Below the pieces are notes generated by a model. The model did not search any database. It saw only the letters and a list, made by a program, of their open reading frames with translations, and was not told the DNA's origin. The position numbers and the translations under genes were made by a program. Positions 1-13,288 of a DNA stretch of 64,000 nt are shown here, piece after piece. The DNA comes from Prochilodus magdalenae (Eukaryota > Chordata > Actinopteri > Characiformes > Prochilodontidae): contig JAMWET010001663.1 in assembly GCA_024036415.1 (NCBI GenBank), positions 402,001 to 466,000 of the forward strand, read 5' to 3'. How positions within the stretch are numbered: the first letter of the stretch is position 1; every line of letters begins with the position of its first letter.

Positions 1-424
1 AGTTCTCTCTTTAAAGCTTTTGTGGTGTCTGAAATCTTACAGATAAGGAATTTTGATCCAGGATCAGCTGCTTTTCATGGTCCTCAAAGGTTAGATAATG
101 GAGCCATGTGTCAAGTTTATGAAGTAAGCTCATTTGCCATTTTATCAGGCACACCCACCATGTAGGGGTTGGTTGTCCATATATGCTGAAAGTCTATATA
201 AGAGTGTTACTGCAATGTTAAACCTTGACGTCGTGTACAGTACTGTGCATATACTTTTTCTTTTTTTTTTCTTTCAGTTTTACTTTGTCCAGTTGTTCCC
301 TTTATTGGAGTTTCTCAGCTTTACAAAAAATAATTCCAGGGATGGTTTTCCACTCCTCCAAAGTTCACAAAAAGACAAATTTTCCATGAATGATCACTAC
401 ACCCTATCTTATACTCTTTAAATA
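1..424. other. no supported gene
   Basis: AT-rich sequence with short open frames only. No splice-supported exon or known repeat recognised. Confidence 0.5.
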
Positions 425-3190
425 AAATGGTATTTCCGTGGTTCTTTAGTGAAGATGTTGGTTCTGTATAGAACCATGAGCACTCAAATAACCATTTGGA
501 TGCATTGCATGGTGAAGTTGTTCTTTATATTGATGGAGAAAAGTGTTTTACATGGTTTAACGTGTGTTTATTTTACTGTTAGGTTAAGTTTATAACGGTA
601 GAACAGCCCTCTATGGTGCCATATAGAGCCATTTTCCAAAAGGTTCTGTTTGGAACCATATACAGCACATGCTCCATTAATCTGAAGATTGTTCTTTGAG
701 TGTTCAGAACCATAACCATTACAAAATAACTTTTTTGTTTGTTTTTTGTTGTTGTTGTTGTTGTTGTTGTTGTTTTACGTTTCCTTAATGACCTTGATTG
801 ATTGGCATCATTATGCTTAGGGACTGTTGTCACATGTGGCACTGGACAGTGTTATAGCTGTTCTGATTTCTGTGAATTTTCTTCCATTTCCTAAATTTAG
901 CCACTATAATTTTTACTGAATATTTATTCAGATAATTGATAAATTGTGATAAATGACATTTTAGACTGTTTAGAGGTTAAAATAAATAAATGAATTAATT
1001 AAAATGAATTTTATATGGATGCACATAAGAAGTGGTGTTTTATAATTTGATATATGTCATGTATTTATTAAATTATTGACTCATATAGATTTATCAGATT
1101 CAAATCTCCTGTAATCATATACATTACACCCAAATTTCTTTCAATTAAAATAGTTTTTAATCTATTTATTCATAATTACACCTGCTGTAAAACACTAAGA
1201 ACCTCCCATCTTTCACCAACACCAAGTGTTTGGGCATCAAAGGCCATCAGTGTTTAAAACACTGGTGTGCTAATCCCCTTATCAGATCAGACCTACAGAA
1301 AAACATTCATTTCAAGCACTACATTAGACAGCAGTGCTATCAGATTAGACCCTTCTGCAGTCACTATCACAGTGTAACAATTAGACCGTTTGTATTAGAT
1401 TAGCATGTACCTTAGCAGATCAGAATCTTTGAGTTTTTGTTGTGGTAATATAATAAACCACAAGACTAAAACGGCAACAGTAAGGAGGTTCTTTAACGGT
1501 TCCCTTTAGATCTAGTTCCTATAGAACACTATGCCATGCTTACATTTGCATGGTGAAATGCTTCGGATTTTTGGAGAAAGTTTGTATATGGTTCTACAGA
1601 GCACCGAAAAGTGAAGCTTGTCACAGTAGAAAAACCTTTTCTAGTACTATATAGAACCTTTTTTCTAAAGGTTCTATATAGATCCACAAGCAACACGTTC
1701 TCCATAAACCCAAGACAAGCTCGTTAGGTTTGTACAATGGCGTTGTCTCAGTAAAAAGGTAAACACTTAAAGATCATTCTTTAACAGTTCTGTTTAAAAC
1801 CATTTCATGATTAAATGGTTCTTCAGACTGATGGAGAACGTTTTGTATATGGTTCTACACAGCACCAAAAACAGCTCCTCTGTTGTGTAAGAGTAGAAGA
1901 ACTGCTGCTATGTAGAGCTTTATAAAGGTTCCATGGACAACCATATACATCGCATTCTCCATCAACCCAAAAGGGCTCTACTGTTGTCACAAGCCTGACG
2001 CTGTGTAAATGGAACCCTTGCCTTTACTAAGGAACCTTTAAGGAAGTGTCTTTTTGTTATCGTTCTAGTTGGATTGCTCTCGGAGACAGAACTCTGTAGG
2101 GGGGACCATAAGATAACAATCACAATGAATCACATGCTAGGCTTGTATGACTCACAGTAAGGAGGTAAACATTTAAAAAAGATGGTTCCTCAGCGGTTCT
2201 CTACAGATCTGGTTCTATATACATTATTTCACGGTTAAATGGTTCTTCAAATTGATGGAGAATGTGTTGTACTGTTAAGTCAAGCTTGCAACAGTAGAAC
2301 ACATTTTTGGTGCTATACAGAATCATTTTTTTGAACATTGATAACATTCTCTATTCACGCAAAAATGTTTTGGTTGTGTGTGTGTTTTTTTTTTTTTTTT
2401 TAACACTTTGTTATAACGGCGGTGTTCCAGTGAGGAGGTGAACACTTGGATGGACCTTTTACTGATTTCTTACAAATCTAGTTCTATAAAACACTACTTC
2501 ATGTTTAAATGTGTTTTCGCATGGTGAAATGCTTCTTCAGACTGATGGAGAATGTGTTGTTTATGGTTCTACACAGCACCAGAAACAGCTTTTCATTATT
2601 CAGTTTATCAACATATATTGCTGGGCTGGGCTGGGCAGCCAGCACCTGACATTTTTAGACTTTCTGGATAAAAGAGGGAAAAAAACAGAAGCTAAAATGA
2701 ATTGATGAATAATTTGATATATTTCCTGTAAAAATAATGGTCAGTGGCTTCTTTAACAGATGAGCAAACCTCTCATATATACATTACGCCCAAAATATTT
2801 GAATCTATTTTTCATTTATCTTTTTTTTAAAGTACACCTGCAATGAAACACCAAGAACCTCCCATCTTTTACCAATGCCAACAGTTTGGGCATCCAAGGC
2901 CATCGGTGTTTAAAATGCTAGTGGTCTAATCCCCCTTATCAGATCGGACCTACAGGAAAACATCCATTTCAGGCATTACATTCTACTGTGAAGTCCTGCT
3001 TGTACCAGTCGAAAAACACATTAGGTGCTAAGTAGAACCATTTTTTAAAAGTTTCTATATAGAACCATGTATATCACATTCCTCATCAACCCCACAGCGG
3101 CTTATTTATTGTTACAAGCCTGACATTGTGTGAATGAAACCATTGCCTTTACTGAAGAACCCTTAAAGAACCACTGTAGAACTCTGTGGT
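425..3190. repeat. locally duplicated repeat cluster with palindromic GGTTCTATATAGAACC-like cores
   Basis: Units beginning near 1478, 1750, 2155 and 2427 share an opening (cagtaaggaggtaaacactt-like), a middle (gttcttcagactgatggaga) and an end with gttctatatagaacc and the word acaagcctgac. Segments 950-1350 and 2690-3000 are direct copies of each other (for example aagaacctcccatctttcac versus the same with single changes). I see no gene in it. Confidence 0.7.
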
Positions 3191-3199
3191 GGTGGGTCT

Positions 3200-5070
3200 G
3201 CTGTTTGTATTCCGTAATTGTAAAGAGGATTGAAAAAAGAAAAGCTGACTCACGTGTATGCAAAGGCTGGGTCTCTCTGGCTGAAGTGAGCAGCAGCTTC
3301 TCTTCTCTGACTTTGAGGCGGACGTGGACTGGGACAGGATGGACAGGTTCTTCTTTAAACACGCCCCTTTAGCATCAACAGTGCAAAAACACATGGAGGC
3401 TAATTACTCACTTTACATGCCTCCTTTTCACATGGGTGGAGTTTAATTACTGCCCCTCCAGTGGACACAGAAGCCAACCAAGAAGTTAGGCAGCCTGGTA
3501 GTGACTAGGTCTCGTGTTTATGTAGCATTGTGATAAAGGGTTTACAGATTTTACTCTGATTTCTTTCTGATCTGTTAATTTGGTGGATCCTGCGAAGTTT
3601 CGCTTTTCTTATGTGGTATCCAAGCTTTAAGATTTTATTTTGGAGTAAAAGGATTGCAAACAGAGAAGAACAGAACCAAATAAAGTTCTCTCTCTGTATA
3701 AGAATAGATGTGGCTCATTAGAGAACTCTTTAGAACCTGCTACTTCCCCTACTACTGTTACCCTCGGGGGGCTATACTTCTCACTTCATAAAATACCATT
3801 TAGTAAAAGTTATTCATGTTTCAGGAGATATTTCTGAGAAGTTTACATATAAGATAATCTACTTGCCTAAAATTGCTCCCCTAATCACCACCTGGAAGAC
3901 CTGGCAGACCACCAAAACTGACCCATCAGGTAAACCGTACTTAAACCTAGTATATGTGACAAAGAGGAGACACATCAGTGCTTTGGATCTGAAAGGATGT
4001 GTAGCGGATGTGTAGTCATTCTGCATCTCTTAGCACTACACAGCCGTCGACTACATGAAGCCAAACGAATGTTGGCATGCTGTCAGTGTTGCTGGTGAAA
4101 ATGGATGATCAGGTTAGAGCTATATTAGTGTGGACTGTTCATGTAAGGTGAAGTATGTTACTGAGTTCATCTGGAATTGGCGTCCATGGCTCCCAGAGGA
4201 ATCAGCGTCTGGTTTATTCCACCACTTTGCCAGAAGGAGCTTGGAAAAACGTTTTTTTTTTTTTTTTTGACAAAGAATTCCGTGTATCGCTGTGGTCTGC
4301 AGAACGCTGCCCTCTCAGTGGCAGAATCTGTCACATTTTCTGTCAACCTACCACAAACATGTGAACGCAGCATAAGACTTTCTTTGAAAGCGAGTCTCCT
4401 GAAAAGACTGGGGGCTGTAGTAAACGTAAAGAGTGGAAAAACACCTATATGGTGTATATAAGCAAACAATGCAGTGCTCCACTTAAACATTGTCTGCAGG
4501 GTGTGTTCAGTCATGACTGTTCTGCATGCTTGGCTGCACGTAGACACATGCATGTGCAGTATTACTGCTTTGAGGGTGCTTTGTGTTCAGGTTTAATGGA
4601 GCAGATGACCCTATGCGTGTAGTTATACATAAAAATGCAAATGGCGTGTCCACAGAGAAATGGTATTAACTCTTTAAACCCTAATGACCCATAAATACAT
4701 CATCACTGTCTAAAAAAAACAAATAAATAAACCCTATTTTTTATTTCTACATCATTTGAGAACCTTGATGTAAAATGTAAAATTAAAACAAATACATATC
4801 AAATTGATGTCATAATGCAAGTAAATAAAACTAGTGTGTAAATGTCTTTATTAATTATTTAACATTTAGCTCAGTTTTGGCAATTTGTGGTCATTTTTGG
4901 GACTACTGATTTTTAAAAATTTGTATCTTTTTTTTTTTATAGTATTTAAATTTGTTTTTATAAAATCCAAACTTGATTCTGAATAAGTTTTTCTACTTTT
5001 GTCTATTGAAGTTTCAATAAGAAATCCTATAGGGCAGATTCTATATTTTAGTAAATGTTTGTGTTCTTAT
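3200..5070. other. no supported gene
   Basis: Mixed sequence with a T18 run at 4252-4269 and AT-rich stretches (4700-5060). Short frames on both strands lack domain content or splice support. Confidence 0.5.
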
Positions 5071-5074
5071 GTGG

Positions 5075-5125
5075 AAATGATGATGATGATGATGATGATG
5101 ATATTATTATTATTATTATTATTTA
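5075..5125. repeat. (ATG)n then (ATT)n microsatellite
   Basis: A run of about nine gat/atg triplets passes directly into a run of att triplets. Confidence 0.9.
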
Positions 5126-5450
5126 GTTATTTAGTTTATTAGACTATAAACTATACATAGTACAGGTCACTAACGAGAAATATATAAATATAAATATATC
5201 TCACTTCGCTAGTAGGCAAGAAATATATACAAGAAATACAAATATAACTATGCTGTAGAAAAGACAATAGTGCAATAGTAATAAATAAATGTGCAAGGGA
5301 CACAGTTATCAGCAGATAATTACTGAGTAGTAGTAATAATAATAATAATATAATTATTCTCATTTTCATGAAAACAACCCACAATATACATTTATTAGCT
5401 CTACTACTTAACATTAACATCTGTTTCTCTGCATGACCAATACAAACTGT

Positions 5451-5700
5451 GCAGCAACAGATGAGCTACTATCTACCATGTAGACCAGCAAGGTAGGAGT
5501 GTCTAATAGAGTGGACAGTGAGTGGACACAGTGTCTCAACACTCCAGCAGCACTGCTGTGTCTGATACACTCACACCAGCACCACACACACTAACACACC
5601 ACCACCACGTCAGTGTCACTGCAGTGCTAAGAATGATCCACCCCCCACATAGTACCTGCTCTGTGGGGGTCCTTACCACTGAAGAACAAGATAATAAAGT
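5451..5700. repeat. dispersed repeat family R1, partial copy
   Basis: Carries the family words gagtggacagtgagtggaca, cagcagcactgctgtgtctg and ctaacacaccaccaccac, also found at 18965-19400 and 23530-23945. A common non-autonomous repeat type in fish; the class is not certain. Confidence 0.7.
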
Positions 5701-6544
5701 ATACATAATATCTGAATTTGGCCACAGACACCCCTATCCAGAGCAACTTACAGTTTACAGGTGGTGCTAGGAGTCTTGCCCGAGGACTCTTTATGGTATA
5801 GTGTAGTCAGGGTTGCCCAGGTGGGGAATCTAACCCCAGTCTACAGCTTTGAGGGCAAAGGTACGAGTTCCAGAAATGATAATAGGACATTACAGCCATA
5901 ATAAATCATGCTCCTGTTACTCTCCATACTTCGGTACATGTGAAGGTACATACTTTAGTACTGTTACTCCAGTGGTGGTCTAAAAGGAGGAGCTGACACT
6001 GGAGGGGTGTACCTCCAGTAAAGTTGACCTTGCCTTGAAGATCTCTACTTTAACTCAACTACATGATGTATGTACTTTATCCACCCCTGCTAACTGCAGT
6101 GTACAAGTAATGTAATTACAGTACAATAACAATAATAACTTCAGACCTCCAAAGACTATCAGCTGAATAGTACAGCAGGTTACCAGTGGACGAACAGGCC
6201 TGCAGGTTAAAGGTGTAGTGAGAAGCATCCTGCTGTTATTGTTGCTGCTATAAAGGAATTTCTTCGTAAGCAATTTCATCAGGTTCTGTCCTGTTTATTA
6301 GAGCTGACCGCCGCCCGTGAAATGTCACAGGCTGAACCCCAGGAGGAAATTAATCTGATGTGGCTCTGTGAAGAGAACAGACCCCCCGTGATGTGATTGG
6401 TTAGACTAGACCTTTCTGCAGCGCGCGGCTGGTCACGATCAGGCCGTAATCCACCAGATTAGACACAGCACTGGGATTACTGGGTGATAGGTTTAAAACG
6501 TTCTCTCTCTATACCTCTCCATCATTCTCTCTCACTCCCCCTCC

Positions 6545-6548
<4 letters not shown>

Positions 6549-6575
<27 letters not shown>

Positions 6576-6624
6576 GCTCTTTCTCTCTCTCTCTCTCTCT
6601 CTCGCTCGCTCTTTCTCTCTCTCG

Positions 6625-6705
<81 letters not shown>
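6549..6705. repeat. (TC)n microsatellite
   Basis: About 157 nt of CT with interspersed CG and TTT interruptions. It opens long Ser/Leu and Arg/Glu frames on the two strands that are not genes. Confidence 0.97.
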
Positions 6706-6707
<2 letters not shown>

Positions 6708-7369
6708 GCCCGCTCTCCACTATGGAATTGTGTTAATGAAAAGTGATTAGTACTCCACTGGGATTTTTTCCCCCAGATAACTAATGATGAGCTCTGCAGA
6801 ATGCCACCTTGAATCAATCCGGAGTGGAATGTCTGGTCGGCTGCAGGTCACATTCCAAACGGCGCTTTGCTTCTGTTTGATCTGCGAGCGTACTTCTATT
6901 CAGATCTCACACCTTCAGAACATCCAGGTAAGTTTGCAAATTTTAGATTCATTTTAGTTCAGCTATATAAAACCAGTTTCACAGCAGATTTATGTAGAAA
7001 TGAACCTTTTTCAAATGATTAGTTTAACTTGATTAATACTGAATATTTTAGAAATAATAATAAAATAATAAGAAAAAAATTGTTTTTATTGTATTGATGA
7101 GCAGAGACCTGTCAATGACACAGGCCTCCGTATAACTGAGAATGTTGCCTTGAGGTTATAATAAAATGTAAAAGCGTATAAAAACATGAATAGGTAAGTT
7201 TTTTTTTAAATAGAAAAAACCTATGAAATTTTTTTTTTTAAATCCATTGATTATTTAATAAAACCTTTTTTGTTGAATGTTTATGTGGATAAATAAATGA
7301 TAAAATGTGACCTGTGCAAAAGTTACAGCATATTTTGTTTTTATCCCCTCCCTGTTATACTTATATAAA

Positions 7370-7372
<3 letters not shown>

Positions 7373-7437
<65 letters not shown>
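7373..7437. repeat. (TA)n microsatellite
   Basis: About 30 TA units, ending 37 nt before MITE copy 1. Confidence 0.97.
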
Positions 7438-7440
<3 letters not shown>

Positions 7441-7473
7441 CATATAATGTACATTAAAGTTTGGAGAATATGC

Positions 7474-7728
7474 ATATCGTCACTGTCCAAAGAAAAACAT
7501 GCATCTCCATTTTTGCTGACTTTCACTTTTATGCTTCATTTGATCACATGAGCTGCTCTTTACACTGTGTGGGAATTTCATGAAGAATTGACCAACAGAA
7601 AGGACTCAAAACTGCTTGGAAGGACGTCTGGTTCCATTGACTTCCTTTCAAATTAAATTAGGTTTTTGGCCTCTCCTGTAAAGTTGCCAATTTGGAGATA
7701 CCTGTTTTTCTTTGGACAGCGACGATAT
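7474..7728. mobile_element. MITE copy 1 (255 bp, about 36-bp inverted ends)
   Basis: Left end atatcgtcactgtccaaaga; right end ctttggacagcgacgatat is its inverse complement with one change. The interior shares ttacactgtgtgggaatttc and gacgtctggttccattgact with copies at 12532 and 54131. No transposase inside. Confidence 0.8.
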
Positions 7729-7739
7729 GTGACCTGAAT

Positions 7740-10230
7740 CTTTTTAACTTGTGCCAAATATACATAACTTATAAATATAGATAACTTATTTAAGAAATGA
7801 CTGTAAATAGACAATAGCAATGTGTTTTTATTCATAACCAAAAAACGTATCTGGTTTGGAAATGAGTGCATGGAAATGTTGAATAAAACTCCAGAAATAC
7901 CTTTTGGGTCCATTTATACATGTTCTAAATTATTACCCAATATACTAGTAACAAAAAATAGGATATACATGTAAATGGGGCTTTGGACTGACATGCATTT
8001 TTTTGTGCCTCCAAATAAAATTTTGTTTAGTTTCTTTTTCCCTTCAGTAGTCTAAAAATGTCAGGTGGTACATCCATTCAACTGTTGAATAATAAAGGTA
8101 GTTTATTTATACAATTCAAAATACAATGGATGTTTTTAGGAGAGAAACTGCCAAATAAGGCTCATTTAAAAGTGCTCAGCTCCAGGGTATCTTCACGGTA
8201 TTTGGTTATACATATAAAGAAGACCACAAATGACCTTCGTCATGCAATATCAAGATCAGTCGTCAGTTCACATATTGAGTTAAAAAAAAAAAAAAGTGGG
8301 GGTTAGTTTATCAGTTTGTCAGTTTATCATGTCAGGTGATACGACCTCCACAGCAAAACCATGAAAAAAATGTTTTGTTTTTTTTTAAATAAAAGCTCAA
8401 AAAAGTCATCGGACAAAAGTTTATATGGGTGTCTAAAGTAGATGCCTGTTTAATTTAAATTTGTCAGGTCAGGTGGTGCAACTAGACTAGAAGTTTTCAA
8501 AACTTAAACGGCCTTTGATAACACGTAAAGCAATATTTAAGAACTAACCTGCATATGGATCTAAATGCAATTGAATAATCAAATATATATGTTCTCTGAT
8601 TTTTAGCTGTGTGTTGAGGAGAACCGTCTGCTTGTGCCATCATTTGAAAAAGGCTTGTGGACGCTGCCCAGGTAAGCAGCTCGGGTTCTCCATAACTGAC
8701 TCTGTGCACAGCGTGTATTGATGTTCTATGAAAATCCTGATTAGAGACAGCCCACTGTGTCATCCCTGCCCGCTTTGTAGGTTACAGAAAGATTTCAGTC
8801 GGCCACCGATAAGAGGATTTGCAGGGGAGTTAATGCCATTCTCTTATCACTATAAGAATGAAATCATATTGATTTAAATGTAGATGAAGCGGGATGCGTC
8901 AGGCCAGAGCGAGTGACCCACACTGGCCTGGAGGATGGAGATAGATGACTGAGCACACACATCTGCAGATGCCCAAATAAAAGGAGTTTAAGCTTAAAAA
9001 GATTGCATCTGGTCTTTGGAGGCCTCGTGGCGAGTCTTTTAGAGAGATGCACAAGACTTTGAGAGATAACTGTAAACCTACAACGGGCATCTGCAAAATA
9101 TGGGCTTAGGTATGTGGGTAGGCCTCCTCGTAATTATGGTCAGGAGTGTCAGCCACAGACATTCCCAATACAAGAGCTCAGCAACACGTCATACGATGCC
9201 CCCTTTGCCAGAAGTCTGTATGTGAAATTTTCATCCTGCTAGATCTGCCCCAGACAACCGTAAGTGCTATGATTGTGACATAGGAGCAGTTTAGTGGTAG
9301 ACCATGCAAACTCACTGTGGGTTTGGTATTTAAACCTGTAACACATAGAACTCCCTTATCCTTTGTTGCCTCAAGCATCTTGAAACAGGTTTCCATGGCC
9401 GAGCAACTGCACACAATCTTAAGATCACTTTGCATAATGCTAAGTGTCTGCTGGAGCGATGCTAAACATGCAATCATTGGACTATGGAGCGGGGGAAACG
9501 TGTTTTTTGGGGTGAAGAAATCTGGCGGTCTACTGAATAAGCCTGAGTTTATGCTACTCCGTATTAATGTCCATGGATTTGGAGTAGGATGCCTGTTAAG
9601 CTAAATGTGATAGCCAGGCCTCCACATGCTTTTGAACATATGGTGTGTATGGCTAGTGAGGGCAGGTACGAGTGGAGTATACTTAGAATTAAATCAGAAT
9701 TAAAACAGGATGGTTTTAGAATATCCAGGACATTCTCAAAGGTTCAGTCATGATGTTTATGTACCAAATACAGCCGTAAGTCATTTCGAATCCACCTGTA
9801 TTCATTAGATTGGAACAGGCCATTTTTTGCAAATGTGCCTTTGCTAATGCTAATGTTTGCTAAAGACTGGAAGGGGCTAAACTGCATCAGGCTTAAAGGA
9901 AGGAATCTAAAAATGTGTTTCTAATTAAATATGTCTTAAGAAGACCTTTCTGAAATCCAATAAATGTCTGCTGTATTTCAGACTTATCTCCTCTGCGTTG
10001 TAATAATCTTGGGTAACGCTTCTGTAAGCATTTCCCAACCAATCACAAGGCTGACATCTCTTGCTCCGCCCACATAAAACAATTCCAGAGTCGAAGACGC
10101 TTGGTGAGCTACAGCTAAACCAGCATAACCAAAAGCTGGCAAACGTGACACAGTTTAGCCCCTTCCAGTCTTCAGCAGACATTAGCATTAGCAAAGGCAC
10201 ATTAGCAAAAAATGGCCTGTTCAAATCTAA
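7740..10230. other. no supported gene
   Basis: Ordinary AT-rich intergenic sequence. 9780-9900 and 10100-10220 contain inverted near-copies of each other (taaagactggaaggggctaa and its complement), so a decayed inverted-repeat element may be present. Confidence 0.5.
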
Positions 10231-10389
10231 TGAATACAGTGGGTTGCAAAATCATCAAGATTATGATCTCCATGGACAATCATCACTCTGCACTTTAGAT
10301 TTAGCATATTTATTATTATTGCACATACAGACTGACCTACTGTTGTCTTCCATCTGTATTGTATATCTGTAGTGTGTGTGTATGTGTAT

Positions 10390-10394
10390 ATATA

Positions 10395-10442
<48 letters not shown>
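10390..10442. repeat. (TA)n microsatellite
   Basis: About 25 TA units just outside the left end of the Tc1-like element. Confidence 0.95.
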
Positions 10443-10444
<2 letters not shown>

Positions 10445-10496
10445 CTATATATATCTTATAATATATATAAACATTAGCATTTTGATCCCTTTGCTG

Positions 10497-12206
10497 ATTT
10501 TCTTCCGGTCCCACAATTATAAAGACTAATGATCACTCTATATTTTAATTGGTAGATGTATTCTTTACATGGAGAGAACAGAATATTAAAAAGAAAATCC
10601 AGAAAATAAATCTAAGGAATATATATTAATGATTTGTATTTACAGTGAAAATAAGGATCCCTCTTGCAAAAATCGCCAGTTAACTCCATGGTGGACTATC
10701 ATCACTCTGTGCTTCAGCTCCCTCCTTCCTTTTGAGGTCTTGCAAGCACAGCGGTGAGACCTTGAGCCAATGTTAAAATTGTAGTTAACCACAAGTTTAG
10801 ACACACACCAGGGCCCATTATTCAGATCCACTGCAGTGGGAATGGAGCCCACTCTTCTTTGATTCCTCTCTTAAATCTATGAAGGTTGGTGGGCTGTCGC
10901 TTTGGCATTACTCTGACCTTCATGCTCCCTCCATAGATTTTCGGAATCAGATTTTGATGTCTGGCATCTGGGCCACTCCCATGTGAATTCTTCTTGAGCC
11001 AATCCTTTGGTTGCCTTTGCTGTATTTTGTTTAGGGTCGTTAATGTTGGTAGACCCAACCTATCGGCCCATTTTCAGGATCCCTCTGCAGAAGGGGAGAG
11101 CTGAGGTTGTGTCCCTCAGGATCTTGTGCGGTACCTCCCATTCCATGTCCCCCAGTTGATGCGGGTGAAGTAGCCCTGTACCCCTGGCAAAACACCCCCA
11201 AAACATTATGCTTCACCTCCATGCTTGACGGTGGGGCACAAGTGTTCTTGGGGTCATAGGCAGCATTTTTTCTTCCTCCACACATGGCGGGGTGGAGTGT
11301 TGAGGCCCAAAAAGTTCAATTTTTGGTCTCGTCTGACCACCAAAACCTTTCTCCCAATAACTTGGTTTTCATCTTTCAAATGATCATTGGCATACTTGAG
11401 GCGCCGCCTTCTCCACATGTGCTTCTCTATCAGCAGGGGTACCTTTCGGGCACTGCAGGATGTGAACTCCATTGTTGCGCAAAGTGTTGCCAAATTGTTT
11501 CCTTGCAAAAACTGTGGTCCCAGCTGCACTTCAGGTCATTTTGCTAACTCCTGCCGAGTGGTTGCAGGACGATTTCTGACCGTTCTCAGCATCATTTGCC
11601 ACCCCTACACAGGCGAAAATCTTCTTTGGGTCAAGCACCGGGCCGAGTGTCTGTTGATTGTCATGTTATACTCTTTAAACCTTTCTGATAATTGCACCAA
11701 TAGTTTGTTACTTTCACCATCCACACACTTACTAATCTTTTTGTAGCCCATTTCCAGCCTTTTGTGAAGGTCAACAATTCCTGACTCTGAGGTCCTTGTT
11801 TTGTTTTGTGACAGCTCTTTGGTTTTTACCCATGTTGGAGACTTGAAATCTGTGTGATCTGTCTGATTCTGTGGACAGTCTTGTTTTTTCACACAAGTGA
11901 TTAGTTTTGTTGTGAGAACAGGTTGGCTTCAGGTCAGGTAACAAAAAGTTGATTGGGAGTGTCTAACTGGTCTGTAAAAGCCAGAACTGCTAATGAATAC
12001 TAAGGGATCAAATACTTATTTCACTCCATGAAATACAAATCAATTAATATATATTCCTTAGATTTATTTTCTGGATTTTCTTTTTAATATTCTGTCTCTC
12101 CATGTAAGAATACATCTACCATTAAAAGTATAGAATGATCATGTCTTTATTAGTGGGCCAACGAAGAAAATCAGCAAGGGATCAAATACTTCTTGGACTC
12201 ACTGTA
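10497..12206 (-). mobile_element. Tc1-like DNA transposon with long inverted repeats, degenerate transposase
   Basis: Ends are inverted copies of at least 130-170 nt: 10497-10625 and 12035-12206 both contain ttgatccctt..gctgattttctt and aaaatccagaaaataaatct when one is complemented. The minus strand between them reads as Tc1 transposase in shifting frames: MWRRRRLKYANDHLKDENQV, FLGLNT, GRKNAAYDPKNT and, near 11050, GWVYQH. Stops and frame changes make it inactive. The right end tttgatccc..ccactgta-like tip is typical of Tc1 elements; the extreme left tip is disrupted near the (TA)n tract. Confidence 0.85.
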
Positions 12207-12311
12207 TATATATGTATACCCTGCATAAATATATACCCTGCATCTCTCATCTACCACAGCCTTACCATAGTGCTATATGGAATTGTGTACTTCTGGATAT
12301 ATCATAGTAAT

Positions 12312-12312
<1 letters not shown>

Positions 12313-12351
<39 letters not shown>

Positions 12352-12355
12352 ACTG

Positions 12356-12422
<67 letters not shown>

Positions 12423-12456
12423 ATATATATGTGTGTATATATATATATATATATAA
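12313..12456. repeat. (TA)n microsatellite, interrupted
   Basis: Three TA runs separated by tttactgtatg and tgtgtg interruptions, 75 nt before MITE copy 2. Confidence 0.95.
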
Positions 12457-12531
12457 AACTGTACTATACTATATATATAAAACTGTATATTAGGATATTA
12501 GGATAACCAGAGATTTTGTGCTTACTGTTGT

Positions 12532-12763
12532 ATATCGTCGCTGTCCGCTTTTGTCCATTTGGACTTTTATACATGATTGGAAAACGACAGCTGCCGTTTA
12601 CACTGTGTGAGAATCGCATGATGAATGGACCAACAGAAATGGTCCAAAAGAGCTTGGAAAGACGTCTGGTTCCACTGACTTCCATTAAAATTGAAAGAGG
12701 TTTTTGATCTCTCCTGTAAACTTGCCATTTTGGAGATACTTTTATTTTTGACAGCAACAATAT
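12532..12763. mobile_element. MITE copy 2 (232 bp)
   Basis: Same family as 7474-7728: left atatcgtcgctgtccgcttt, interior ttacactgtgtgagaatcgc and gacgtctggttccactgact, right end acagcaacaatat (decayed). Adjacent to a (TA)n tract. Confidence 0.78.
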
Positions 12764-12769
12764 ATTTAT

Positions 12770-13288
12770 TGTCTGATGTATATTTTTGTATTTAAGTGCT
12801 GTAAGGAACTACGCGCTTAAGTTTTTCACTCACCTTCACACCTGTGAAAATGTGACTTCACAATAAGTGATTTGATTTGATTTGATAGATCACCTGTCTG
12901 TAGCTGCCCGTTCATTCCTTTATCCATACACCAACATTGTTCTTTTGCCCAATCCTTTATTCACATGATGTTTCATCTGTCTAATATTTCCTCATCTGTT
13001 CATCTGCACATCAGTTCATTCATTAATGCAGCAATACTCAAAAAACCAACTCTTGAACCAATATTGCTTCAGTCTAAGATGTATTCTAAGAGAACTGTTT
13101 TTACTGCCTGGTTATGAGTATAATTTGGTTTTGCAGGAAGTCTTTTTGTATCCACAGGCGATTTGTGAGGGCCAGGGAATGGCCAAGACAGCGGCATTAT
13201 ACCTCCTTGGCCCCTTGGAGCTCCTCTGGACAGCGGTGGCAGAACCTGGAGCCTCTGCGGAGGAGACCCGGCCCCCCCGTGTGAAAGC
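12770..13288 (+). promoter_or_regulatory. immediate upstream region of gabrr3
   Basis: Probable promoter and 5' UTR zone by position only. No convincing TATA box or other element recognised; the last 100 nt become GC-rich (cctggagcctctgcggagga). Confidence 0.35.

Noticed and set aside
6484..6817. Ser/Leu and Arg/Glu repeat proteins
   Set aside because: Translation of the (TC)n microsatellite.
7653..7913. Shared small protein (RRCPKKNRYLQ) also at 54273
   Set aside because: It is the right end of the MITE family translated, not a conserved gene.
12135..12506. Ile/Tyr-rich frame of 123 codons
   Set aside because: Translation of (TA)n and (TG)n tracts. The same applies to 7255-7526, 50222-50506 and 54273-54590.
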